A stretch of 62,625 nucleotides of DNA from Merdicola sp963557785 (GTDB taxonomy: Bacteria; Bacillota; Clostridia; TANB77; CAG-508): assembly GCA_963557785.1 (NCBI GenBank), contig CAUWBF010000010.1:1-62625 (forward strand), in the 5' to 3' direction. A program made the position numbers and the translations under genes. Below, in pieces: positions 38,288 through 46,934 of the stretch. The notes under the pieces are model-generated. The model was not told the origin of the DNA, made no database searches, and worked only from the letters and a program-made list of their open reading frames with translations. How positions within the stretch are numbered: the stretch's first letter is position 1; each line of letters starts with the position of its first letter.

Positions 38288-39028
38288 TTATAACGACTTG
38301 AACCAATTCAACTCGTCTTTCTTGATAGATTTGCTATCTATAGTTCCTGCATAAATAGCAGATATTAAATTTCTATAATTTTCATATAGTTGAATTCTCT
38401 TTAGAGAATCCATTAATGTATATAAAGATACCTGTCCAACACTCATATGGTCATATTTAAAAGAAGGATGGTTACATAGAGCAGATATTAACGGTTCAAG
38501 CAAAGACTCGAATGGCTGCGCACCTTTTCTCTCTAGTATCTGTTCTTCTCTTTCTGCTTCTCTTATGTAAATATTATATGTGTGTTCATTGCCAGGTATA
38601 CGATATTCTCGTGTAACATTATTAATAGTACGAATATATTCGATCATTACATAATAAATAGCTTCATCTATAATAATATTTTCGTCTTTGTCTATTAGTA
38701 CAATAGACCCATCTTCATTATCCATTACTGCTGTTAATTCAGACAAGTCAATATCTTTTAATATTAATTGAGTTTGTTCTTTAGACATATTTTGAGCTAA
38801 TAAAACAAACATTTCATAATCTGATATTTCTTGATAGTTTAACCCTTGTCTGTGAAAGAAGAGTAGATATTGATATGAAGTAGAAGTTATTTGAGTAACA
38901 GCCTTCCAATATTCTTCTTCTCCATATTCTAGTATTTCATCTATCGTAGGATTGATAATAATAATATTATCATTAAGCTGAATATCTTTACCCTGCAACA
39001 GCAAATCAGTTCTTAATTTGATTGCCAT
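38288..39028 (-). CDS. Hypothetical protein upstream of the major tail gene
   Basis: 246 residues. The opening LRTDLLLQGKDIQLNDNIIIINPTIDEILEYGEEEYWKAV resembles a recurrent phage protein type that starts with 'KDI.LN..I.I..PT...I..GE..Y', found near tail genes. The rest is helical and acidic with an RExRE-type patch. A tail-assembly function is likely from the neighbourhood but not demonstrated. Confidence 0.5.
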   Translation of the reverse strand: MAIKLRTDLLLQGKDIQLNDNIIIINPTIDEILEYGEEEYWKAVTQITSTSYQYLLFFHRQGLNYQEISDYEMFVLLAQNMSKEQTQLILKDIDLSELTAVMDNEDGSIVLIDKDENIIIDEAIYYVMIEYIRTINNVTREYRIPGNEHTYNIYIREAEREEQILERKGAQPFESLLEPLISALCNHPSFKYDHMSVGQVSLYTLMDSLKRIQLYENYRNLISAIYAGTIDSKSIKKDELNWFKSL

Positions 39029-39029
39029 A

Positions 39030-39521
39030 TTAACACCTTGTTCTAGTTGGTTCTTTAGTTCTAAACCTTAATTGTCTATAGCTATGTCTTTCAGTCCATG
39101 CGCCTTCAACGTTAGAAACCAACTCAACTTCTCCAAATCCAAAATCATTTGAGCCAGAGAATAAATCTTCTAAAGCAATACCTATTGCATCTATTCTTGT
39201 CATCCCTAATCCTTCAACTTTCATTAAATCATCATGGCAAACAATGTTTAACACGATAACCACCTCTTTAAAGAAGTAGTTGGCAGTCGATACATTAGGC
39301 ATTGACACTTCAATAGTTATATAAGCCTTAGCTTCATCTACAGTGCCAGGGATTTTACCAAAAGGAAATATATTATTATAAGGCAATTCACTTGCGTCAA
39401 TATTAGGGTCGATAATATCAGTTAATTCTTTGTTCTCTAGAATACTTGCGACAATTTTTTGTTTATATTCAGCAATTTGTTTAGAGTTCGCAACTTTAAG
39501 GCGTAAATCTTTACTACTCAT
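39030..39521 (-). CDS. Putative tail terminator/completion protein
   Basis: 163 residues. The layout alternates strand and helix: a helix 15-40, AYITIEVSMPN, VVIVLNIVCHDDLM, a helix around TRIDAIGIALEDLF, and VEGAWTERHSYRQLRFRTKE at the end. It matches the size and order of tail-terminator proteins that cap the tube at the head side. It overlaps the upstream gene by 4 bp. Medium confidence. Confidence 0.55.
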   Translation of the reverse strand: MSSKDLRLKVANSKQIAEYKQKIVASILENKELTDIIDPNIDASELPYNNIFPFGKIPGTVDEAKAYITIEVSMPNVSTANYFFKEVVIVLNIVCHDDLMKVEGLGMTRIDAIGIALEDLFSGSNDFGFGEVELVSNVEGAWTERHSYRQLRFRTKEPTRTRC

Positions 39522-40561
39522 ATTGCACTCACCACCTTAACAACCAAAGAGTCACTTGATAGACCATTTTCGTCACTAACTGAAATATTAATATGACTAC
39601 CTAATAATAATTTATTATATTTAGCTTTAATGTATAATTTATTGTTCTCAACCTTATAGTCGATAAACTGTTTTAATTCTTCTAATATATTGACTTCCCA
39701 CACAGGAGTAACATCTACCTTTTCTCCATCAGCAAAGAAATCAGCAGAGTATACTTTATATGGAGTAGACATTTTTAAACTACTTTCATTTTGATATTTA
39801 ATATTACAAACATACTGTTTAGATGTAGGAGCTTCGTCTCTTTCTGCATAATCGCCATAATAGTTAGCGATCATTAATTCACGACTATCAGTTTCAGAGT
39901 TATATTGATGTTGGGATAAGGCAAGTTCAATATTGCCATCGTATTCGCCGAATGTTTTACTAATAATATTTCTATTAGTTACCAAATAACAATCTGGTGC
40001 ATCTATAACATTTTTATCATCAATTAAAAATCTATCATTTCTACGAATATTTACAGTCTCCTCATCATAAGGCAATACTAAAGGGAAAGTAGAGTAGGGT
40101 AGAAGCAACCTATCTTTAGCAGCAGTTCTATCTCCGTTATTTAATTTACTATTATCCGAAAATACACACCAACGCTCAATAATTTCACCATAATGATTTT
40201 TCCATTTAAGAAGATAGTTACACTTCTTAATCAAAGGCTTGTCAAACAATAAATCATCAGACGAATAAATAATCATCCATTTGACTAATTTATTTTGCTC
40301 ATTGGGTATATCAATATATGTGCCAGCAGGGAAATAAATTCCATTCTTAAATTGGATTTTATAAGAACCAATACCACCTCTAGCAGAAGTGATAGCGTCA
40401 ATTATAATTCTTGCGTCATATGGTTCACCATCTATAAAGACCTCTTTATAAGAAGTAGAGTCTTGGAATCTATAATCCAACATATCATTTGCATTTTTAG
40501 AAGCGACTTCAGCGAAACTAGAACCTAAATTCTCTAGTCTATTTCTATATTTATGAAACAT
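39518..40561 (-). CDS. Head-tail connector/minor structural protein with C-terminal Ig-like domain
   Basis: 347 residues. The N-terminal part (1-200) has a beta-barrel feel (YFPAGTYIDIPNEQNKLVKWMIIY, NYLLKWKNHYGEIIERWCVF), like stopper proteins that close the head. The final 90 residues (VDVTPVWEVNI...GSHINISVSDENGLSSDSLVVKVVSAI) look like a bacterial Ig-like domain. The gene lies where head-closure proteins are usually encoded. Confidence 0.5.
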   Translation of the reverse strand: MFHKYRNRLENLGSSFAEVASKNANDMLDYRFQDSTSYKEVFIDGEPYDARIIIDAITSARGGIGSYKIQFKNGIYFPAGTYIDIPNEQNKLVKWMIIYSSDDLLFDKPLIKKCNYLLKWKNHYGEIIERWCVFSDNSKLNNGDRTAAKDRLLLPYSTFPLVLPYDEETVNIRRNDRFLIDDKNVIDAPDCYLVTNRNIISKTFGEYDGNIELALSQHQYNSETDSRELMIANYYGDYAERDEAPTSKQYVCNIKYQNESSLKMSTPYKVYSADFFADGEKVDVTPVWEVNILEELKQFIDYKVENNKLYIKAKYNKLLLGSHINISVSDENGLSSDSLVVKVVSAI

Positions 40562-40574
40562 TAGAAATCACCCC

Positions 40575-40874
40575 TTACTTAATTTTAAGTTTGTCTAATA
40601 AATTGCAACACCTTAAAACATCTGAACGATATGTTTTGAAGTCTTCTTCGAATCCAGCATTTTCTAATAAATTAATAACTTTGATAATTTTTGTAGACTG
40701 TCCATCAATAGTAGATATTAAACCAAATAACTCTCTATTGATTCGACTTATATAAGATGGGATAGTTTTACAACCTTCTTGTTTTAAAGGAAGTAACTTC
40801 CAAACATTATTTATTAAAGATGAGATATATTCGTTAAATGTGGGGTCGTATAATTGTCCATATTTAGTATTCAA
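40575..40874 (-). CDS. Small hypothetical connector protein
   Basis: 99 residues starting at TTG after GAGGTGG. Mostly helical, no motif recognised. It lies between the adaptor and the stopper-type gene and is probably a neck component or assembly helper. Nothing more can be said from the sequence. Confidence 0.45.
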   Translation of the reverse strand: MNTKYGQLYDPTFNEYISSLINNVWKLLPLKQEGCKTIPSYISRINRELFGLISTIDGQSTKIIKVINLLENAGFEEDFKTYRSDVLRCCNLLDKLKIK

Positions 40875-40887
40875 CTTACCACCTCAC

Positions 40888-41304
40888 TTATTTTATTTCC
40901 GTAACTTCATACATATAGTTACGTCTTAACTTTCTTGCTCTAATATATAGACGCTCAGCTCTTTCACTTAACTTCTCTAAATGATTGGCTTGTGCAAAGA
41001 ATTTTTCATCCTTAGTTCCAATAAACTGCTTAGTTATCATGCTTGTATTAATTTGTCTTTGATACCATTCGTATACCATTAAACAAGCAATAACTTCTAT
41101 TTCAACATAAGCTAATTCTTCTGTGAAAGATTTTTGTCCATCATCAAAATCTAACTTATGCTCCATAGGCTTAATATTAACTAGAGCAGACATCAGAACG
41201 CTATGACAAAAATATTCCATTTCATCATCTGTCATATACGACAAATCGAAGTCTGTAATTTTATTCAAGAAAGCTTCATATATAGTAAGAAAAGGTGTTC
41301 CCAA
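40888..41304 (-). CDS. Head-tail adaptor-like protein
   Basis: 138 residues starting at TTG with AGGAGG upstream. All-helical with an early DFDLSYMTDDEMEYFCHSVL, then YVEIEVIACLMVYEWYQRQI and a basic C-terminal RAERLYIRARKLRRNYMYEV. It resembles the helical adaptor (gp6/gp15-type) that binds under the portal. Assigned from layout and position. Confidence 0.5.
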   Translation of the reverse strand: MGTPFLTIYEAFLNKITDFDLSYMTDDEMEYFCHSVLMSALVNIKPMEHKLDFDDGQKSFTEELAYVEIEVIACLMVYEWYQRQINTSMITKQFIGTKDEKFFAQANHLEKLSERAERLYIRARKLRRNYMYEVTEIK

Positions 41305-41318
41305 AATAACACCTCCTA

Positions 41319-41987
41319 TTAATTATATGATAGTTCTACACCTAGAAGTTTATTGATTAAAGCAACAACATACATTGAATCTAAAGCTCCTCTTTTAATT
41401 AATGAATCTGCTGTATAATAAGCAGCTTCTTGAAAACCAGCAGGAGCATTAACTAAAATCTTTTCAATTTCATCAGTTTCTAAATCAAACAACTCTTCCA
41501 TTGTGTCAAATCTTTTGTATAAGTTTGTCATTTCAATTAATTCCGCATCTTTCTTTTTGTCTAACACAGAAGTATCTAAAACGATAAACCACGGTTTATA
41601 TAAAAATGTAGACTTCTTCAATTTTAAAAACTGAATATCCTGATATTCAACTTCAACAATATCTCCATAATCTCCCCAGAAATACTCATTATGAGACTTA
41701 TCAGAAATATACCCAAGTTCACCTCTACATACACTCATACATGGAATAAGAGTATGAGGGTCGATACGTTTAACAGCTTCTTTCTTTGGTTCTTCTTTAA
41801 TGTTAAGCTTAGCCATTAAAGCGGCTACAACTTCTGGGTCATTGAAGTCAATGTTGTCTATAGAAGGTTTTGTAGGTTCTTCAGCTTTCTTAGCAGAACT
41901 TCTTCTAGTTGTTGCATTTTTTACTGGAGGTTTAGTCTCAGTTGTTGCTTCAGTAGAAGTCTTAGTTTCTTTTTTAGCAGTTGCCAT
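41319..41987 (-). CDS. Hypothetical head-region protein with basic N-terminal tail
   Basis: 222 residues from ATG 41987 after AAAGGAG; the longer reading frame runs into the ribosome-binding site. The first 45 residues are a Lys/Ala/Thr-rich disordered tail (TRRSSAKKAEEP). The rest has mixed strands (DIVEVEYQDIQFLKLKKSTFLYKPWFIVLD) and helices. It directly follows the capsid gene. It could be a decoration, internal head or connector protein. Confidence 0.45.
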   Translation of the reverse strand: MATAKKETKTSTEATTETKPPVKNATTRRSSAKKAEEPTKPSIDNIDFNDPEVVAALMAKLNIKEEPKKEAVKRIDPHTLIPCMSVCRGELGYISDKSHNEYFWGDYGDIVEVEYQDIQFLKLKKSTFLYKPWFIVLDTSVLDKKKDAELIEMTNLYKRFDTMEELFDLETDEIEKILVNAPAGFQEAAYYTADSLIKRGALDSMYVVALINKLLGVELSYN

Positions 41988-42061
41988 TATTTCTCCTTTC
42001 ATTCCCAAAGAGAATAGGGGATACATACATATCCCCATCTCTTAAATTCAATAATATAATA

Positions 42062-43084
42062 CTAAGCACCAATAGTAATTACACCATAGTCTAAACCTAC
42101 TACTGTAGCAACACCCATAGTATAAGTGTATTCAGCTTCAACAGTAGCATCCATTCTAGCTGTTGGGTCTACACTTTCATTAAACTGAGCGTCACCTTCC
42201 CAAACTAGCTTGATTGGTTTGTTGTCAGTCTTAGGTAGAATATATAGTTTATCATCAGCATAAGCTTTTTCTCTAGTTCCCTGCTTAAATGTCTGTGGGA
42301 TAACTACAGTATCAATACCTTCAAATTTAGCTAGGTATCCAGAAGTATTTCTCTGTTCCTTCATTTCGTTTGAAACCCAACCAGCATTAACTAGGTTCTG
42401 TAGTTTAGATAGAGCTTTTCTGCTTCCGCAAATCATAACTGGATGTCCACTACCAATTTCAACATTTTCAGCAATTTCAAGAACCTTATCAGCAGTTAAA
42501 GATCCATTGAAAACATTTCCAGCAGGAGCAAACTTTTCTAGGTCAGTAAATGACTTGTAAAGCATGTCGTTAACGTGCTTATCAGCTGCTTCATAAATCT
42601 TGTCGATAAAGTTAGCCCAGTCAATAATACCAGCTTGGAATCTAGCGAATTCTTCGTAAACCTTTAGTCCATAAGTATTCATTGTTACTGAGAACATTTT
42701 TCCCATACCTAGTTTCTGTCTGATTAGGTCATGGTGGTCGCCAGCAAATTTAGATACTGTTAGAATAGAATCGTCTGGTACATAGAATTCGTTCTTCTGT
42801 CCTAGAAGTAGATTTCTTTCTTCAACTAATTCTCTGAAGAAAGGATTGTCTCCCCATCCTGAAACCAATCTATCTTCGATAGTAACTTCGATTAGTTCAT
42901 ACACTGCTGATTTATTTTTTCTAAAAGCCTTTTTAATTACTACTGCATTATGTTCATCTTCAGCAATACCTAAAACTTCAGCAAATTTCTTTCTAATTGC
43001 AACATTAGGATTTTCTGAATACTGCTCAGGAATCTGATGAGCAGCAGTATCTATTAATAATTTTGTGAATTGCATATCTGCCAT
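42062..43084 (-). CDS. Major capsid protein (HK97-fold)
   Basis: 340 residues from ATG 43084, seven nt after AAGGAG. Typical capsid features: DRLVSGWGDNPFFRELVEERNLLLGQKNEFYVPDD (E-loop region), the spine-helix region RFQAGIIDWANFIDKIYEAADKHVNDML, and GSGHPVMICGSRKALSKLQNL in the A domain. It follows the decoration-like and protease/scaffold genes, the standard head-module order. No N-terminal delta domain is needed because a separate scaffold exists. Confidence 0.8.
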   Translation of the reverse strand: MADMQFTKLLIDTAAHQIPEQYSENPNVAIRKKFAEVLGIAEDEHNAVVIKKAFRKNKSAVYELIEVTIEDRLVSGWGDNPFFRELVEERNLLLGQKNEFYVPDDSILTVSKFAGDHHDLIRQKLGMGKMFSVTMNTYGLKVYEEFARFQAGIIDWANFIDKIYEAADKHVNDMLYKSFTDLEKFAPAGNVFNGSLTADKVLEIAENVEIGSGHPVMICGSRKALSKLQNLVNAGWVSNEMKEQRNTSGYLAKFEGIDTVVIPQTFKQGTREKAYADDKLYILPKTDNKPIKLVWEGDAQFNESVDPTARMDATVEAEYTYTMGVATVVGLDYGVITIGA

Positions 43085-43121
43085 TATTCCAAATTCTCCT
43101 TTCAAATATAATTATGTTTAA

Positions 43122-43652
43122 TTACGCAATCTGAGTATTCTGGATAACTCTTAGTCTTACGATTGTGATAGCACCTTTAGTTTCGATGCCTTCAATTCTT
43201 GCCATGAATCCGTTTTCAGCAACTTTAGTTTCTTCCTGTCCTTTAGCTACTTCCTGATAAAATCCAGTAGCATCATCTAAAACTACAAAGTTGCCAACAG
43301 CTAACTTGCTATCAGCAGGTTTAATCATATAGTCTGCAACTGCAAATCTATCTTCTTCTACTAATTCATAAGCTCTAGCAACTTCGCCAGCTTCCTTTTT
43401 TAGGTAAGATTCATGAGTATATAATGTATTAGAAGTGTCATAAGGAATTAGAGTAGATAAAATAAGAACAACCTTATCTTTGGCTGCTGCCTTCTTAACT
43501 TCTCTTACTTCAAGAATTTCCTTGATTTCGCCTAGCTTCTTTAACATTCCATTTTCAAGAGCCGCATCTGTCTGAATAACATCGAAAATATGTCCAGCAG
43601 TAGTAGCTTTTAGATTGCTTGATTCAGCATATCCGTATTGTTTTCTTGCCAT
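43122..43652 (-). CDS. Capsid-associated (decoration-like) protein
   Basis: 176 residues, ATG after AAGGAGG. Two stretches of beta-barrel type: KDKVVLILSTLIPYD and KLAVGNFVVLDDATGFYQEV...GFMARIEGIETKGAITIVRLRV. The position between scaffold/protease and capsid genes is where decoration or stabilising proteins are encoded. No enzymatic motif. The call rests mostly on position. Confidence 0.5.
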   Translation of the reverse strand: MARKQYGYAESSNLKATTAGHIFDVIQTDAALENGMLKKLGEIKEILEVREVKKAAAKDKVVLILSTLIPYDTSNTLYTHESYLKKEAGEVARAYELVEEDRFAVADYMIKPADSKLAVGNFVVLDDATGFYQEVAKGQEETKVAENGFMARIEGIETKGAITIVRLRVIQNTQIA

Positions 43653-43669
43653 TAAATTTTCCTCCTTAA

Positions 43670-45208
43670 TTATTTTAGGTAATCGCCATATACGTTTGGC
43701 TTTTGGTCTTTATTTTCTAAAGTATTAATAGTGATAGTATTTGAAGCATTTAATGAAAATGAAATCTTTCCAACTAAAGCAAAAAGCTCCTTAGAAAGTT
43801 CATCAAGAGTATAGTTGTCTTGATTTTCTTTAAGAGCTTCAAATTCTTCCATAGTATTTAATTTTTCTTCAAACTTAGAGAATAATTCTTCTTTAGCTTT
43901 TTTGTCAGCTTCATTTTTAAATTCTCTTAGTGTTTCCAATTCAGCTTCTAAAGTAGAATACTTTTCAGTTTCTGCTTGAAGAGCATTAGTTAATTCTTCA
44001 ATTTTATTTGTTACATCTGTGAATAGAGAATATGTAACAGGTTCATCGACTACTGAGCCTTCATCAAAGTCTACAATGACAAATTTCTTTCTCTTTAGAT
44101 TTTCTGCATCAAGAACAACTTTGTCACCGTCTAATGTATATGGACAGCCATATAGCTTCCAATCTTCTCTAGAGTTGACATACACCTCTGACTTCTCAAT
44201 GTCGAAATCTACTAGATAATATTTAGGGACTACATAATCCTCCCAAAGTTCAACACTGCCTAAATTTTCAACTGCTTCACACATCTGTTCTTGTAACTGT
44301 GAATTTAATTCAAATTCTTCTTCGACTTCTTCTTCGATATCTTCAGTTTCTTCTTCAATAGATTCTTCTTCTACTTCTTCACCTTCTTCTTCAGAAACTG
44401 TTTCGTATACTTCTTTGAATTTATTTTCAAGTTCTTCATCAGACATATTTGCATATTCAAATTCTACAGAGTCTTCTTCGACATTATACAGAGCACATAA
44501 TTCTTTAAATTTTTCTGTATTCAAATTAGCCTTAACCTCCTTTTTTGAATTTTCAGCAACCACCTCAACTTGTTCTTCTAGCATTTCTTTATAGTCGTTT
44601 AACAATAATTGATATTCTTGATTAAACATTTTCTGTTCATCATCGTTGCTAAACATCAATAAACTTGCGCTTTCAAAACAAGGCTCAGCAGTTCCTAATA
44701 AGCAAAAAGCAGTAAATGTAAAATCATCAATTATATAGCTACCATTTTCCATATAGCCTTCATTGACATTAATTTCCATTGACTGCTTAGTTATGCCATT
44801 TTTTTTAATTTTTTCATATGCTTCTTGTCTCTTCCAGAGTAGAGCATCAGTACATAAATATTCATGGATTTCTCCATTATCTTCAACTACTTCCCAGTGC
44901 CATTGAGCGGATTCTGGAATTACGCCTACTGGTTCAGTAGTATAAACAACCTTTGAATTTCCACTCTTATCCTTAACAACTTCTGAATCGTGAGAACCTA
45001 TTTCGTCATCTTCCCTAATATATCTTGCAACAATAGGGCAGTTGAACATAGTTGGAATTGCTTGTTCAAAAGTCTCTTTGCTAATAACTGAATTATTTCT
45101 ATTTTTACCAGTATACGCAATTCGCAGCTTGCCCATATCAAATGATTCATTTCTATTTACTATGTTAGATAGAGTAGAGTTATAGTCTAATTTAATTGTT
45201 TTAATCAA
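43670..45208 (-). CDS. Prohead protease with scaffold C-terminus
   Basis: 512 residues starting at TTG after GGAGG. The first 190 residues look like a capsid maturation protease: CPIVARYIREDDEIGSHDSEV, EPVGVIPESAQWHWEVVED, KRQEAYEKIKKNGITKQSMEIN (probable nucleophile region) and FTAFCLLGTAEPCFESASL. The remainder is extremely Glu-rich (about 245-300) and then coiled coil (390-470), as in scaffolding domains. It assembles and matures the capsid shell. Fused protease-scaffold proteins are common in siphoviruses. Confidence 0.7.
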   Translation of the reverse strand: MIKTIKLDYNSTLSNIVNRNESFDMGKLRIAYTGKNRNNSVISKETFEQAIPTMFNCPIVARYIREDDEIGSHDSEVVKDKSGNSKVVYTTEPVGVIPESAQWHWEVVEDNGEIHEYLCTDALLWKRQEAYEKIKKNGITKQSMEINVNEGYMENGSYIIDDFTFTAFCLLGTAEPCFESASLLMFSNDDEQKMFNQEYQLLLNDYKEMLEEQVEVVAENSKKEVKANLNTEKFKELCALYNVEEDSVEFEYANMSDEELENKFKEVYETVSEEEGEEVEEESIEEETEDIEEEVEEEFELNSQLQEQMCEAVENLGSVELWEDYVVPKYYLVDFDIEKSEVYVNSREDWKLYGCPYTLDGDKVVLDAENLKRKKFVIVDFDEGSVVDEPVTYSLFTDVTNKIEELTNALQAETEKYSTLEAELETLREFKNEADKKAKEELFSKFEEKLNTMEEFEALKENQDNYTLDELSKELFALVGKISFSLNASNTITINTLENKDQKPNVYGDYLK

Positions 45209-45248
45209 TTTCTGCTTACACCTCCTTTCAAATAGATTTTTATATAAA

Positions 45249-45422
45249 CTAGAATGTTATTGTATTTGTGTATACAATATTAGAGTTGTCCTTAAATTCC
45301 ATTTGATTAGGAGTTTTATTTATAAAGATATGAACGCCATTATTAGTTATTTTAAATAATTCATATCCTTTATTTTGTAGTGATTTAATATCCTTTTCGT
45401 TTGTAACATAAATAAAATTCAT
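45249..45422 (-). CDS. 57-residue hypothetical protein between portal and protease
   Basis: ATG at 45422 with GGTGG upstream, stop TAG at 45249. The sequence starts MNFIYVTNEKDIKSLQNKGYELF and continues with a VHIFINKTPNQMEF strand. Short proteins with this 'YVxNEKDxxxLxxKGYxLF' start frequently sit next to phage portal genes; their role is unknown. Confidence 0.7.
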   Translation of the reverse strand: MNFIYVTNEKDIKSLQNKGYELFKITNNGVHIFINKTPNQMEFKDNSNIVYTNTITF

Positions 45423-45433
45423 TTAACCACCAC

Positions 45434-46918
45434 CTAAATTTCATCCTTATTCTTGTCTCCGTCACGACTCTTAACTGTTTCATCTGACGGATTATCTGTT
45501 TCAGGTCTGCCAGCTTCTTGACTAGATTGAGTAAATGAAGTCATTAACGGTTTCCAATTATCAACAATATTTAAAATATCGTTTTCTAATATTTGATTTG
45601 ATACAACGTCTATTGGTGTTAAACCAGTAGTCGCTGCTAACTTCATTTTATTAGGCACTCCATTGTTAGCTAGTTTTAATTCAACATCAACTGCTTTATC
45701 TTTATTGAAAATATCCACCTTTAATATTTCAAATTTGAATATAGTTTTATTCATATAAGCTATTAGATATTTTTGAACCCATCTTTCAATAGATGAAACA
45801 ATATTCCAAGCTAAGCCAATGTCTGTCTTTATAGATGCGTCTAAACCAATAGAGCCTGATTTGTCAGAATTAAACAGCATAGCCGATACGCCAGAATCAT
45901 CAAATACATTCTTCATAGAATTTGCAATTAAATCTGAATTTGTATCGTCTTGCTTGAAGTCAATAGTATCAGTTTCCATAGGAGTCAATGCAACGCCTAC
46001 ATTTTCTGGAACTGAATCTGCTAACATTCTAAAATATCTTAAAGCTGTTTCAACTTCTAATTTCCAGTCGTCAGTTTCGCCATTATCAAATGTTGGCATT
46101 TTCTGTAGAATAAGTTTATAGTTTTGAATAATATCCTTATTTCTTTGTAGAGTACGAGCGTCTATTAAATCTATAATTGCCTCAAATGTTCCGATAAAGA
46201 ATGGTAAATTTAAATCTGAATCTGGGTCAGCTTTAATACAAATAGAAGAATTTGGTTGTAAATCTTCTAATATTTGCCACTTCATACCTTTTTTGTCTTT
46301 TAGGTAATTGTTATATCCTGTTTGAAACATTGGATGCCATAACTCTAAAAACTCTTTATTCTTGTCGAAATAAGCAAAATCGAAAGCAAAGTTCCATACG
46401 CCACCATCTAACTGAACTGGTCGGCAGTAGTTAGGATCTAGTTTCTGTATAAAGAAATTATCTTCACTTTCGTATATAACTCCATAAAATACGCCATCTC
46501 TTAATGCGAAATACATTGCATTTTTAAATTCAACAGCAGGAGACATAGTAGTTACTTTATGAGATAATGACATATATTCTTCTAATAATTTATCATTGTC
46601 TATTTTTGTAACGTCTAAAATCTGTGGAGTTAAATTCCAATAGAATAATGGGATAGATGCGTAATACCATAAAAGCCTCTTATACGGCATAGACACTCTT
46701 GCTAAGAATTGAGACATTTCTCTTAACTTAGCCTCATTAGACATTGGATTTTTATTATATGTTCTAAATTTCTCTTTAGTAAAATCTTCGTATGTAGCTG
46801 TTGTTGTTTTTGTTAAGGAAGAGAGTAGAAGTTTACTATTTCTCTCAACTTCTTTTTGTACGAATGAAAGAAACTCAGCACGTGATTGTTCTTTATTATT
46901 AGTTTTATTATTCGCCAA
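45434..46918 (-). CDS. Portal protein
   Basis: 494 residues starting at TTG eight nt after GGAGG. Typical portal traits: RVSMPYKRLLWYYASIPLFYWN early on, a wing region FYGVIYESEDNFFIQKLDPNYCRP, a long helix region ending SMKNVFDDSGVSAMLFNSDKSGSIGLDASIKTD, and a helical C-terminus. It forms the dodecameric ring through which DNA enters and leaves the head and docks terminase. Gene order (terminase, portal, protease, capsid) agrees. Confidence 0.8.
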   Translation of the reverse strand: MANNKTNNKEQSRAEFLSFVQKEVERNSKLLLSSLTKTTTATYEDFTKEKFRTYNKNPMSNEAKLREMSQFLARVSMPYKRLLWYYASIPLFYWNLTPQILDVTKIDNDKLLEEYMSLSHKVTTMSPAVEFKNAMYFALRDGVFYGVIYESEDNFFIQKLDPNYCRPVQLDGGVWNFAFDFAYFDKNKEFLELWHPMFQTGYNNYLKDKKGMKWQILEDLQPNSSICIKADPDSDLNLPFFIGTFEAIIDLIDARTLQRNKDIIQNYKLILQKMPTFDNGETDDWKLEVETALRYFRMLADSVPENVGVALTPMETDTIDFKQDDTNSDLIANSMKNVFDDSGVSAMLFNSDKSGSIGLDASIKTDIGLAWNIVSSIERWVQKYLIAYMNKTIFKFEILKVDIFNKDKAVDVELKLANNGVPNKMKLAATTGLTPIDVVSNQILENDILNIVDNWKPLMTSFTQSSQEAGRPETDNPSDETVKSRDGDKNKDEI

Positions 46919-46934
46919 CTATTAATCCTCCTTC